Positions 45,936-57,958 of a stretch of 64,000 bases of DNA are shown here, in pieces. The stretch spans positions 372,001 through 436,000 of the forward strand of contig QPFY01000013.1 in NCBI GenBank assembly GCA_003665825.1. Reading direction: 5' to 3'. The translations under genes and the position numbers were made by a program. The notes under the pieces were generated by a model. That model did no database searches and had not been told where the DNA came from. It saw only the letters and a list, made by a program, of their open reading frames with translations. Numbering within the stretch: the stretch's first letter is position 1; the number at the start of each line of letters is the position of its first letter. This stretch comes from Microbotryum silenes-acaulis (lineage: Eukaryota > Basidiomycota > Microbotryomycetes > Microbotryales > Microbotryaceae).

Positions 45936-48682
45936 CTATCTCCCCACCAACGCACCACTCCGTCTCCCCAGCCTCTGCTTGACCTGTCTCGCCTTGTCAC
46001 TCTTCCTTCGTTCCTTTTGCCTCCCCACGAACGCCGCTCCATACCCAGCGACCTCGGTCAATCGATCTAGCTCGAGGTTGTCCGCATCCCTGTTCAACGT
46101 CACGAGGCGACGCCGAACGCGTCGTCCTTCACCCGCTTGAGCGTCACCCTCGTCATCGTCGTCTCGTGGGCGGACTGTCCCTCGTCCGTTGTTGGTCAAT
46201 GACGATAGATTGGTCGTTGAGGCGAGTCTCCGAATGGCCCCTGATCGATGTAGGCCGACCCTACCATTCGGGCTCCCCGGCGTGTCAGACGTTTCGGCGT
46301 TATGATCGCGCAACTGACGCCAAGGTGAGGGTACTGGAGGTGGCGAAAAGGGGGAGAATAAGCTGTCCCGAGCTGGCACTACGCCAACATCCTCTTCCTG
46401 CACAGCTTCGGCGTAGAGCGATGGCAGAGCCGGCAGTTCGACATCCGAATGTTGCCCCGTTGATTTATTCCTCGTCGTCGATCCCATGGTGACGAGCCAA
46501 GAATTGTCCGTTTCGGGATTGTACCACTCCGACGGTTCACCAACGAGCCCATCCTCGAAGTCGATTTGCGCATGGGGTAGTTGGTCCCACTTCATGTGAG
46601 GACCAGAGATCAGCTCCTGAGCGTCGAGGGGGGCGACGGTGAAAAGGGAGGCGGAGAGATCCTGGCTTAAATCGATGGACGGGGGAGGGACGACAACCCC
46701 GATGCGAGGGAGGAGGGTCACGGCCCGACGACGATAGTGCCATAAGAGGCCCGTCACTGGCGCCGCGAGAGCGGATTTGCAAGGGGTGCAAGCGTTGACG
46801 ACGCGATAGCCGAGGAGATTGCCACTGGACGGTGCAGGACATGACCAAACGCCAGTAAGTCTCGGGAGACGGGCGAGATGGGGTTTACAATCACTCACCA
46901 ACTTCGACAACTCAGATCCGTCGTCGCGCAACCTTTGCAGCCAGCCACGCCCCGCGTGTTCCACGACATACGACCCGTCATCTCGCCGACAGCGCTCGAA
47001 CACGGTGGCAAATCACTGGCGATAGACTCCTCGAGCTCTCCGCGCCCGGATCGATCGAACACCTTCTTGGGCGCCTCGACCAAACCTCGGGCACATACGA
47101 GTGCACCACATCCACTCGGAGAACCCGAGGCCGGATCCTTCGTCGACGATGCGTGCCAATGCCACCCCGAAGGTAGTGGTCCTGCCGAGCCATTGGATGA
47201 CTGGCCACAATACACCAGCCAACAATCCTTCTTCTTCCTCATCGCTTGTCCGATGGTTTGCGCTCTGTCCTCCGTCGTCCGTCGAGCGTCAGGCCCGGTC
47301 CGAGTCAGAGCGTTCATGTTGTCGAGCCGAGCCAGATTGGCAGCGGCGTCGGAGATCCATGAATTATCTGTCTCATAAGAGTTTTGCTGCGACGAAGTCC
47401 TGAGCTCGTTGTATCGCAGGATGTAGTTGGCCATCGCGGCTCGTTCCATGATTGTTGGATCCGAGGTGGAAGTCGGGATGGGTGGCTGCTCGACGACTTC
47501 GTGCGGGCTGGGCGAGCGCTGTATCTCTTCCGGGGTTCTTGTCCGAGTCCACGAGAAAGAGTACGACGTCGCATCCGAGTCGTGGAGCCAGAACGATGAA
47601 GCCGGCGTGGGTTGGCTCGGATTTCTGGCGGCCCTCGTTTGCGAATTGACCGGCGCTTGACGACCGATCGTGGCAGTTCGAGCGAGATTTGCGCCTCCTC
47701 GGGGCAGTGGGTGAGCATCAGCGGAGCGTCGGATATCAACAGGCTCGTGCTGCAACGAGATCGGGTCCAAGCAATCGCAGGTCAGTTCGATAGCTCTCAA
47801 AGCTGATGCGACATCCAACGAGTTGAAACTTACCCTCCAAAGCCTGCCCGAATCCTCCGTCGATGGTGGCATCGCCATGGCATGTCGTTCAAACTCTTCC
47901 CAGCCTTGCCACCCCTGCTCGGACCCATCCTCTGCTGCAAGTCCTTGTTCTTCCCGTTGTCGTGGTTGTATCCGAAGCGCCGGCTCTTGTTCCCCATCCT
48001 CCGCAGTCTCCCCGTCGGGGTTGTATTCGATCACGTCAAAGTCGACGTAGAACGGTGGGAAGCTGTCCTCGCTGATAATCCTTGACCGTCTCCTATCGCG
48101 ACTGGCTTCGCCCGTGCGCAACGAGTTGACAAACATGGTCAAATCTCCCTCATCGGCGCCGTCAACGTCCGTCGGTTCGCCATCGTTGTGGTCTTCGTTC
48201 TCGGATTCAGACTCGGATTCGTTCTCGGATTCGTTCTCGGATTCAGACTCGGATTCGACTGGATGGGTGTTTCTGTTCCTGTTTCTGATCCTGTTGCGGC
48301 GCGCTAGGTATCGAGCCGGAAGATTGTTCATAGCCCAATGAGGACGAAGAGGGGCGTGTCCACCCGTGATGCTCAGAGGGTGAGAAAGCCCGGCCAAATT
48401 CGGGTTGTCGGCAGGTGGTGGTGGGGTAGGTGACGGCGATTGTCGTGGCGAGAGGATCACGAGGGCGCGAGCTTCGGGACGATCGTCATGCCCTATAGCG
48501 GGGAGGTTGTTGGGGAATAGCTCTGAGCCTGGGGCGTTTTCGATCGCAGCAGCGGCTAATTCTTGGGACGAGGTGTTTGCCCAAGCGGGGGGCTCTGGTT
48601 GTCCCATGTCGTCTGCTCGCCGTGTGGCGTCGGTGGGGTTCGCATCCGTATTCGCACTCGGCATGGAGAGGATTTGGTTCAT
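45936..48682 (-). CDS. FAM72-like zinc-ribbon protein with long disordered N-terminus
   Basis: Three exons (48682-47834, 47749-46899, 46824-45936), 862 residues. The first ~500 residues are low complexity, including a Ser/Glu/Asn repeat coded at about 48196-48258. The recognisable part spans intron 2: CGALVCARGL, then GCKGCATTDLSCRSC joined to GNLLGYRVVNACTPC. Paired CxxC motifs with a GN-x-x-GY core are the pattern of the FAM72 family, whose vertebrate members are small proteins linked to cell proliferation and DNA repair. The remaining C-terminal region is Arg/Asp-rich. Molecular role in fungi unknown. The 84-nt intron 1 is in frame and has no stop. Confidence 0.6.
48196..48258 (-). repeat. 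Short tandem repeat coding Ser/Glu/Asn
   Basis: Repeated TCGGATTC/TCGTTC units inside exon 1 of the FAM72-like gene, read on the minus strand as alternating Glu-Ser and Glu-Asn. Confidence 0.85.
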
Positions 48683-49311
48683 GAAGCGCTACTATACCTT
48701 GCAGGTGGCCGTACTTGTAGCAGGTGAGGAGGGAGCGTACGGTCGGGAGCAGAGAGAGAGAGGACAGAGGAGCCGCAGCAACGGGCGGTCAGGAGGCCAG
48801 GTCAGGCCAGAGCGTCCAGCGAGCAGGCGAAACGGATGGTCCTTCGGCGCTGGCAGGTCCACGGTGGTGGGTCCTGGTCGGAGGTGAAGGGGCACGAGTG
48901 CAGTGATGGGCGGGGTGCCTAGCACAGTGGGCACACGAACGCGCTTACCGAAGCAATGGGTCCGAGCTCGAATGGCGCTTCAGCGGCGGTAGTAATGGGC
49001 AATTAGACGTGTCGCTGGGCGCGCTGTATAGGGAATAGGGACGTGTGGCACGCCGCGTGTCAGTCGAGGAGCTCTTGACCACAGCAGGACCTCCAACGAG
49101 CTCCAACGAGCGACTCCTTTCTCCGTGGCTGGGTCCGCTGGCCGGTCAACCTGTGTAGCGTCTTCACCAGCAGCTCCACCCGCAGCCAGCTCGGATCCTG
49201 CACGCAGCCAGCTTGGATCCTACAGCGCATACACTGTAGCAGGCCGCGGTCGTCATCGTCGTCGTCGTCGTCGTCGTCGGTCGAGTGATCATCGTCCACC
49301 CCACCTCCACG
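48683..49311. other. Divergent promoter region
   Basis: Gap between the FAM72-like gene and the kinase gene. It holds a run of seven GTC triplets at 49258-49278 in the presumed 5' leader of the kinase. No gene seen. Confidence 0.5.
49258..49278. repeat. GTC trinucleotide repeat
   Basis: Seven GTC units in the presumed 5' leader of the Kic1-like kinase gene. Confidence 0.9.
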
Positions 49312-52236
49312 ATGAGCTCGTCCGAGATACTCGCCTCGCACCGCCACGTGGGAGCGAGTGTACCGGTCACCCAACTCTTTACAAGGAAGGAACTCGTCGG
49401 AAAGGGAGCCTATGGCGGCGTATACAAGGTATGTACGACGCGATGCTGCGCTCGTTGCTGTCTGTGTCCGTTCATCACCCGACGTGGTCTTTGGCACACA
49501 GGGTATTCACAATGCGACAGGATTGGTCGTCGCTCTCAAGGTCAGTCAAAACAGAGCTCCTACACCTCCTTCCTGCTGGGCCAACATCTCTTCTCTTCAC
49601 GATTGCTGCTGCAGGTGATCGACCTCGACACGCCGGACGACGACATCTCAGAGATCCAGAAGGAGGTCGCGCTCCTGTCCGAGATGCGCGATGCCAACAA
49701 GCACAACATCACCCTCTACCATGGATGTTACCTCCAAGGTCACGAGCTGTGGATCGCCATGGACTTTGCTTCCGGCGGGAGTATACGAACGCTGGCAAGT
49801 TCACTCGTTCGTGTTGCCTACATTCCCAGCTCGACTGACCTGCTTGCCTGCCCCCCACAGATGAAATCGGGTTCGATAGAAGAAAAGTATATCGTACTCA
49901 TCCTACGCGAGGTCCTTGTCGCTTTGTCCTTCTTGCACCGACAAGCTATCATCCATCGAGACGTCAAAGGTCAGTCACCGGCCCCACATCCCCCCCTTGT
50001 CTTGGCTTGGGGATCCGATCTGACCGAGACCACCTCCACCCGTCCTCCCCCACAGCCGCCAACATTCTTCTCACCCAAGCGGGCAAGATCCTATTGTGCG
50101 ACTTTGGTGTCGCCGCGCATCTGCAGACCAACAACAAGCGCTCGACCTTTATCGGCACCCCGCTGTGGATGGCCCCCGAAGTCATCACCGATGGCAAGAT
50201 GTACGACACCAAAGCCGACATTTGGTCCCTCGGCGTCACCTTGTACGAGATCGCCACGGGGAATCCACCTTATTTCGGCATGGAACCCATGAGGGCTTGT
50301 GCTATCATTCCGAGAACAGCACCGGCAAAACTCGAGGGGGGTACTTGGTCCGTTATGATGTGCGAGTTTCTCGCTTTTTGCTTGCAGATCGATCCCACAA
50401 CCGTGAGTAGTGCAATAGAACCGAACGGTCACACTGGGCAGACTTCTGACGACTGTAGTGTCTTGTAGCGACCGACGGCCGACGAGCTATCCCGAACGAA
50501 ATGGATCAAATCCGGCGCCAAACTGCCCATGTCCTTGCTGCGAGAGTTGATCGTGCGCTACGTCTCTTGGATCCAGACCGGTGGTCAGCGCGCGAGTTTG
50601 GCGGGGTTGGACAGTATCGCACGCGGGGACACGTTTGAGATCGAAGAGGACAAGTGGGATTTTGATGGCGAGGCAAGTTCGATTGTTCAGCAGACAAAGT
50701 GGACCATCTGCTGACCGGCCTTTCATAACATCGCACGCGCAGGAAGAGGAAATGATTGAACCGCTCGGCGATGAGCCGCCACGCTCACTCGACGCCCAAG
50801 CCGCCATCAGCCAGATCCGACCTCCCAAAGCTCCGGTCGTCGCTCGCAACCATCCGCTGCTAAGGCTCTTCGACGAAGAGTCCAACCCCTACGCGCAACC
50901 CACCGCGCCGACGACGATCAACCTCCCGACCGGGAGTTCCTTCGACACGGTCCGGCCCACAATCTCGATCCCGTCCTTTGACGAGATGGATGACATGTTC
51001 GCCTCTTCTGCCCCCGTCAAATTTGGCGGAGCCTCGGCGGCCGATGAGCTCATGTCGCCGGCTGGATCGAGTCCCTTCTCTTGGGCGAACCAGCCTTCCT
51101 CTCTACCCTTTGCTCCATCGGCTCCTCGCTTTGGCGCGAATGTGCCCGAGGAGGACTCGGATGGGCCCTGGGACAATACTACACCCACCGAGTCAACCTT
51201 CCCTACGATCCTCGTGCCCCCACCGAGCTCCTCTGCCGTATCGTACCCCGTCACGGCGTCGCCTTCGCTCCCCACCGTCGCGCTCGACCGACAGTTGCAA
51301 TCGACGACTCGCCGACGGGCCGACACGGCCCCATCTTTCGACTACCCTTCGCTAGGCCCCGGCATCCCCTCTTCTTCTTCCGGGTCAACTTCGACATTTA
51401 CCGGTCGATCGACCTCCACCTCCGGCCACTCTGCAACGACCTCCATCTCTTCCGTCTCTGCGTCAGTCTCCTCGAGCGCCGATTCATCCTTGTCCTCCCT
51501 TACGACGGCCTCTCCGCGATCAGCCCCCAAGTCACCACAACGATCTCGAGCGGGTACAACGGCAGGTACACCGACGGGGGAATTGCGACGTGGTTTTGTC
51601 TTTGGTGGAATTGGTCGAGCAAGGGGTGCGTCTGATGCTCGTTCGTCGAGAAGTGGAAATGGTGGGACCCAAGGTGCTCCAAATGCGTCGTTCAATTCGA
51701 TGCTGCAATCGAATGGGCATGGTCGTTCGGAGTCGGGTTCAGGGTCGGGTGAATCGTCGAGCTACCCCAGGCCGAGGTTGTTATCGACGTCTTCGATGGT
51801 CGATAGTCCTTTCGACTTTCCGACTCCACTCGCGACAACGAACATCAATGGAATGCACGAGTTCCCTTTTCCCAGTTTGGAAGACGACGAAGTTGAAGGC
51901 GCTGCGGGGGGTGTAGAAACCGAACAAGCTCTTGATGTCGACGACGAAGATGACCAAGATGATTTATACGACGAGGAAGAAGAAGCCGACGTCGACCTTG
52001 GCTCGGACGAGATCTGGGCATTCGAAGGACTCGAATTGAAGCCGTTGGATTACCTCAAATTAAGGACCCAGGGGGAGATCAAACAAGGTCTGGAGGAGAC
52101 CTTGGCGGGTTTAGGGGAGTGGCTCAAGATTGTTGAAGTGGGGTTGGAGAGGATCTTGGGGGATCAGAACGAGCAGCCTGTAGGGGATTGGGGGAGGACT
52201 CTGCAGCAGCAGCAGGACGAAGAACATGTGATATGA
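49312..52236 (+). CDS. KIC1: Ste20-family (GCK) protein kinase, Kic1/Nak1-like
   Basis: Seven exons (49312-49428, 49502-49540, 49615-49794, 49861-49969, 50056-50402, 50469-50672, 50743-52236), 829 residues. The N-terminal kinase domain has the Gly loop GKGAYGGVYK (30-39), Lys in VALK (52), HRDVK (144-148), a DFG near 164 and GTPLWMAPEV. A Ser-rich central region and the acidic C-terminus ending in an SDEIWAFEGLELKPLDYL helix match the C-terminal region of Nak1/Kic1, which works in the morphogenesis (RAM/MOR) pathway with Mor2/Tao3-type scaffolds controlling cell polarity and separation. Introns 3 and 6 use GC donors (GCAAGT); GT alternatives nearby break the frame. The exact ortholog name is inferred. 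Confidence 0.85.
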
Positions 52237-52661
52237 TACGGTTGACTGTGATTTTGATTTGATGTGGCGGTTTTGTTTGTTGTGCACTAGCTGTAATGTT
52301 AATAGAAAGATTTGCTTATGTGTGCTCGGGGGCTGCGGCGGTCGCTCACGTCGAAATTCTGTGGTGTTTGGCAAACTCTTCCAAACACCACGCACCTCGA
52401 CCACTTGAGGATCTCGGAAGATTTACCGTGAGGATGGAAGCTTCAGACCACTCGTAATTTGCTCGGTGCGAGTGAACAAACCAAGAGCGGTAATCGACTT
52501 ACCTCGAAGCCTTTGACGCAGCAGTGCAGAAAGAGGGAGCAGCAGCGGGGAGGCCTCCGAGCACTGGGGTTGATGAAGCCTTCCTGCTAAGTGAAAGTAG
52601 CATGCACATGATTGGCCATAACACTATGATTACACCCATTTATGCTCATTCACGTGGAGCT
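52237..52661. other. Intergenic region between convergent genes
   Basis: 3' flanks of the kinase and Aos1 genes. No gene seen. Confidence 0.55.
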
Positions 52662-54119
52662 TTATTCGCCCAAATTCCAAACGTGACCCGCTCCCGTTTG
52701 TCCATCAAAGACCATCAAATTCCTCACGGGTTCCTCCTTGCCTCCCAACACGTTCAGCACGTCTTGTCCTGCGATACCACCCAAAATGGCGGCAGAAGGT
52801 GGGAATTCGAAGGCGCTTGTTGATGCTATCCGACTACGGGAGAGGGGGAGGAGAGAGGGCTTGGGGGTCAGATGATATTGATTTGAGCAGGAGGGCTGAG
52901 TAATGTGTCTGAACGTACGAGAGGATCGTTTCGGGAAGGAGTTCGGTCTTGACGCCCAAGCGAGGTAAAAGTTCTTGGGACGTTGATTTTAGGCCTTCGA
53001 GCGTGATGGGTTGACCGGGGTTTGTCCTCTGATATTCGAGGAGAGCTACGCGTAAACGAGATTCGGAAGAACGAATCTCAGCATACCCGCGGTTCGATGA
53101 GTAGTTGGTGAGATAGAACTCACCCAGCGTGCCCCACAGGTTCGACTGTGTCTTTTTGAGCTCGCGTGCACGAGACTTCTTCCATGAATGCGAAAAAATG
53201 CTGTCGAAAGGGGTGTAGGAGAGCGTACGTTTGGTCGGAACATTGACGGTTTCTCCAGGTCCGAGCGACTTGATCACATCGCTGTGAGAATCGACGAGAT
53301 CAATACAAAGCAGAGTGTTAGCTTGACGCTATCAAAGCCCACTGTTCTACCCCGCCGACGACTCACACGACGAATTCGTGCTCGAGCAAATCGGCAAAGA
53401 TCCATCCATCGATGCCGACGGACGAAGCGGCGTAGAGCTTCTTGCCGAGTCGACGCGTGGACTCATTGACGCGTTGCTGTACGGAATGAAGAGAATTAGA
53501 GTCTCCGTCCATGACGATGTATGGATCGCAAATTGGAGTCCGTGTTCACGCACCAGTGTCGGAGCGTCGCAGTCGGTGAGGACGACGAGATCGAATTGGG
53601 CGAGGAAAGTGTCGTCTTGGACCAAAGCGGCGTCGGTGCGGGTCAAAAGCTCTACCCGAGGGTTGAGTGCTTGTAATCGCGGTGCTCCAACTTGAACCCT
53701 CTGAGGTGAGAACGGGTTGGGCACAAGTGAGTCTCGTTGAGTCTCGTGGGCTCTCTTGGCCCGACCCGGCCTGACGGTGCTTCTCCTCTGAGCGTGCGAC
53801 TGACCTTCTGACCGACATCGTCCTCCCTGAGGAAAAAGTTGGCGCCCAGATCTTGTTCGTGTACATCCTGTTCGTCCAAAAGGGTCACCTGCCCCACTCC
53901 AGCGAGTACGATGTTCTTGGCGATCTCGGCCGCGAGCGAGCGAAAGTTGACGATCAAGACCTTGGCCTGACGCATGCGGTTCTGCGCCTCGACGCCCCAC
54001 AGACGGAGTTGACGATCGTAGAGAGCGGCTTCATCCTCGGTGATGCCACCTGTGGAGGAGGAGGCTTGCACTGCGGCAGGCGGGGCAGCGTGGCCGTTCG
54101 AGGCTGACAGAGTTGACAT
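52662..54119 (-). CDS. AOS1: SUMO-activating enzyme subunit Aos1 (SAE1)
   Basis: Six exons (54119-53805, 53700-53554, 53476-53367, 53281-53124, 53045-52919, 52833-52662), 342 residues, close to yeast Aos1. It forms the E1 with Uba2 that adenylates SUMO. The E1-like repeat begins YDRQLRLWGVEAQNRMR, with the Arg that reaches the partner's ATP site. AAEIAKNIVLAGVGQVTLLDE, DLVVLTDCDAPTL, and LYAASSVGIDGWIF follow. The last exon restores FEFPPSAAILGGIAGQDVLNVLG and MVFDGQTG, hallmark Aos1 sequences. The first glycine-rich turn is altered (IVNFRSLAAE where many relatives have GLKGLGAE). As Aos1 is not the catalytic-cysteine subunit, this may be tolerated. Confidence 0.92.
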
Positions 54120-54662
54120 TCGGTGCGACGCGAATTTGACGAGGAGTGAGGTGGGACTGCTGGATCAGGATTTGCAGGTGGTAGGTAGGACCCTGGAAGG
54201 TTCGAGCGTGGTCAGTAGGACACGCTACGAGAGCCGAGTGCGCTGAGAAGCAACGGGCGTCGGTGTGTAAATCTCGGGGGTTCGAGTCGGGAGCTGCAAG
54301 CTCAGACGCGTCGCTCGCGGCTGCTCGTAATAGTAATGCGAAGCCATAAGCCTGTTGATTATCCCCTGCTTATAATCGCGCCAATAATCGCGCCCGCGTC
54401 AATCGCGGCTAATCTCGCGAGCTGCCAGGCCGCCAGGAGCTAATAGCACTGAGCAGCACTGAGCCGCCCAGCCAAGGTGTGGGCGTGCCCGGCGCGGTTC
54501 GTCGCTCGGTCCTTCTCATCTGTGTTGGTCGCCGTGGGAGATCCTTTGCGCAGCTCAGCTTTAGCTTCACGCGTTCGACTCGCCCCGACAGCACGCCGAC
54601 CACCTCGTGTCGCGTCGTCTCATCTGCCAGGCTATACATCCGACCGCCCGCCTTCTCCAACG
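54120..54662. other. Divergent promoter region
   Basis: Between the Aos1 and sugar-transporter start codons. A GGGTTCGAGTCGG near 54280 resembles a tRNA T-loop but has no matching stem. No gene seen. Confidence 0.5.
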
Positions 54663-57276
54663 ATGGCCGGTTCAGGTTCAGGCTCAGGCTCAGCTTTGAG
54701 CGGGCGTAAACCGCGGATGGTCGGCTCTCGGCTGCTGCTCGTCACCTCCGTCTTTGCTTCCTTGGGCGTCTTTCTCTTTGGGTTTGACCAGTCAGTGCTG
54801 TCCCTGCATCATCGGCAAACTCGCCCTACCCCACAGAGCTGACGGTGGTGCGCTGTCGTCTTCTCCGCTCGCGCGTGTGCTTCGCGTCCGCGTGTGCTCC
54901 AACGTCATCGTGGTCGTGGTGCCCTATCCGCCGACGTCGTCCGTGGTCGTCTGCGTCAACCTTACCCGCCCTGGGTCACACCCGGCATGTGTTCAAATAC
55001 ATAGGGGTGTCATGTCGGGTAGGTCACATCTTGCGCCTATGGTATGACCGGACTAGTGCACCTGCTGCACCCCCCGAACCGGCCCGACTCCCCGCCAGAG
55101 TCGCGAAAGCCATCGTCGCCGAACGGTAAACGCTAAAGCTGACTTGTTGGCATTGTATCACATCACCTTTCCTTCAATCCAGGTATCATTACCGTCAGTT
55201 CTCCGGATAGTCTATTATCTGCTCCAACTGACGCGCAGAATCTTCATTGCTTTGCACCGATTAGGGGCCATACTTTAAGGCCTTCTTTCATCAACCGAAT
55301 CGATATGAGCTCGCAACAATGGTCAGTCTCCTCGGCAGCCTGCTTACAACTTACCTCGCTCATCCTCGCCTTTCTTTCGCAGGTCGCTATCCTCGAAATC
55401 GGTGCCTTGATCACTTCCTTGCTGGCCGGTCGCGTCGGCGACATCTTTGGTCGACGACTGACCCTATTGGCCGGAGCGCTCATTTTCACGACCGGCGGTG
55501 CATTCCAATCCTTTGCGACCGGGTTCAAGGTGATGGTCTTTGGTAGAATCTTGTCCGGATTTGGCGTCGGTTTCCTCTCGTACGTTCGATATCGGATTCA
55601 CTGGCGACCCCTGCATGCCCCAGTCTGATCTTTTTCACTACGAGGACAGCATGATCGTACCCGTGTATCAATCCGAGATCTCGCCCGCCGAGAACCGAGG
55701 AAAACTTGCCTGCATCGAGTTCACACTCAATATTGCAGGATATGCCTCCTCAGTTGTAAGGTCTTCTATCGAGAAAGCTCTTCACCCAAGCTGGGCGCAA
55801 ACTGACAGTTGAACCGCTCCTTCTCGCAGTGGATCGACTACTTTGCCTCCTTCTTATCCTCAAACCTCGCCTGGCGTTGCCCCCTGTTCGTCCAATGCAT
55901 CATCGGATCGATCCTCGCCATCGGATCCATCTACATCCCCGAATCGCCGCGTTGGTTGCTGGATATGGACATGGACGAGGAGGGAATGAAAGTACTCGCC
56001 GATCTGCACGGTGATGGCGATCCGGCTGATGAGAGGGCCAAAAACGAGTTCGTGGAGATCAAAGAATCCGTTTTGGCCGAGCGTACTATTGGTGATCGAA
56101 GCTACACCAGCATGTGGAAGCGCTACAAGTCTCGCGTCTTGATTGCCATGAGTGCTCAGATGTTTGCTCAATTGGTGAGTTCATAGACTCGGAGTTGGTC
56201 TCGTCCTTCCAGCTGCTGTGACTGATCCGGCACCTTCCTCTCCCGGTACAGAATGGAATCAATGGTAGGCACACTTGCAGTTCTCGAGCGTCCCAAACTA
56301 ACTGGCATATTTGCGTCGTGTGCAGTCATCTCTTACTACGCTCCTCTGGTGTTCGAGTCGGCCGGCTGGATTGGGCGAGATGCGATCTTGATGACCGGCA
56401 TCAACGGGATTAGTCCGTCAGGGGTGATCGGGTCTATCCGTGTGGCCTTCCTCCCTCGCTAATAAGCGAACTATCCTGGGTGCACAGTTTACATCCTCAG
56501 CACCGTACCTACTTGGTACCTCGTCGATATCTGGGGTCGACGTCCCATTTTGCTCTCAGGTGCTCTAGTGGGTCCATCCCGAAAAGAGACCAACTCTAAT
56601 GCTTGTGAAAAGCCAAGCACTTATCCGCCTCCTCCTCGCGCAGATCATGGCGACGGCGCTCTCGTCCGTCGGTTACTTCCTGTACCTCGACAAGACCTAC
56701 ACCCCAACCGCGGTCGTCATCTCCGTCATCGTCTTCAACGCCGCCTTTGGCTACTCATGGGGTCCGATACCTTGGCTCCTAGGACCCGAAGTGTTCCCGA
56801 CCGTGTTTCGCGTCAAAGGTGTCAGCATCTCGACGGCGACGAACTGGTTCTTCAACTTTGTCGTCGGCGAATCGACACCGATTTTGCAAGAGGCGATCCG
56901 GTGGCGGTTGTACTTGATGCATGCCGGATGGTGTTTAATCTCGTTGATCTGCGTTTTCCTCTTTTATCCCGAGACGATGGGCGTGCCATTGGAGGAGATG
57001 GATGCCCTCTTTGGCGACTCTTCCAAAGCCGACCTCGAATCCGCCTCTCTCGTTCGATCCCACTACGGAGGCAGCTCCTCCCCCAATGGCGCTCGTTCAA
57101 GCTCCGTCGAACCCCCCGTTCTTCGGAAACACCATGGAGAAGCCGAAGTCCCTTCCGCCAGCCTGTTGGATGGAATCAAGAAGGCGTGGAAACGAGGGCG
57201 CGAGATGGAAGGCGCGAGTGGGAGTGGGTCGGCCGCACCGGCGAATTATCAGGCCGTGCAGAATGATGGACAATAG
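54663..57276 (+). CDS. MFS sugar (hexose-type) transporter
   Basis: Eleven exons (54663-54790, 55005-55018, 55183-55193, 55265-55321, 55383-55579, 55650-55755, 55830-56174, 56252-56264, 56326-56412, 56488-56567, 56644-57276), 556 residues, a 12-span sugar porter. Family signatures: GFDQGVMSG after the first span, GDIFGRR, PESPRWLL at the middle loop, an INGINVISYYAP-type block, DIWGRRP, and PETMGVPLEEMDALF at the C-terminus. Three exons are only 14, 11 and 13 nt, each coding part of a conserved motif, which makes the splice model secure. The substrate is probably a hexose or related sugar. The stop is TAG at 57274-57276, followed by 80 more open in-frame codons. Confidence 0.9.
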
Positions 57277-57958
57277 GATGAGGCGGGGGAGGAAGAAGAA
57301 ACACTAGAGGCTGCGATGATGCGGCAAGGTGACGCACTGGATGTCACGGACAATTATGATAAGGATGGAAAGGGGAGATCAGGTCGACCGAGGACGAATC
57401 AGGGAGCTGGCGGTCAGGATGTCGTTTTCGATGCTTCCGAGGCGTTCGAGATGGATGATCTTACCGATTGGAAAGCTCACACGTCCCCTTCTAAAGAGTC
57501 GCCTCAACTTCCATGATTGTATCTTGTTTCCGCCTTTTTGTTCTTGAGCTATCACCATCGTACCGTCATGTGTGTGCCTCGCAATTCTTCTTTTCTCTCC
57601 CACCCCCACTGTTCGACGAAATACTCATCTAGTATTTCTCCCCAATTTTTGTCCTACCTTTCTCACATTTTTCTTGTATTACCGATGCCATAGTTACACT
57701 TGCTCGACGAGCCGCTGAAAGTTCAATTAGCATGTAGCATCAATTCGGCTGAGAACTCAAGCTGGCTTGACTGGGGACGATTGGCACGTGAGAGAGGAGT
57801 GGCTCCACATGGCTCCACGTGGCTCGCTTATGACGACCGCAGACGACACCGCAAGCGCTTGGGCAGGTCGCCGAGGACAAGGTAATCGACATCGCTCAGC
57901 TCCCGACCGTCCACCGGAACGAACGAGGAACCCTGACCGATCTCGAACTCGAATTCAG
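57277..57958. other. 3' flank with in-frame extension of the transporter, then intergenic
   Basis: Positions 57277-57516 continue the transporter frame without a stop and encode an acidic, hydrophilic segment (GDALDVTDNYDKDG, ASEAFEMDDLTDW). The rest is T-rich 3' sequence and the promoter of the next gene. Confidence 0.5.

Noticed and set aside
54270..54300. tRNA T-loop-like sequence (GGTTCGAGTC)
   Set aside because: The flanking bases do not pair into a five-base T stem and no anticodon arm lies upstream.
57218..57276. Intron ending at the transporter's TAG that would splice into the downstream extension
   Set aside because: Available GT donors give lengths of 59, 53 or 49 nt, none of which keeps the extension frame.
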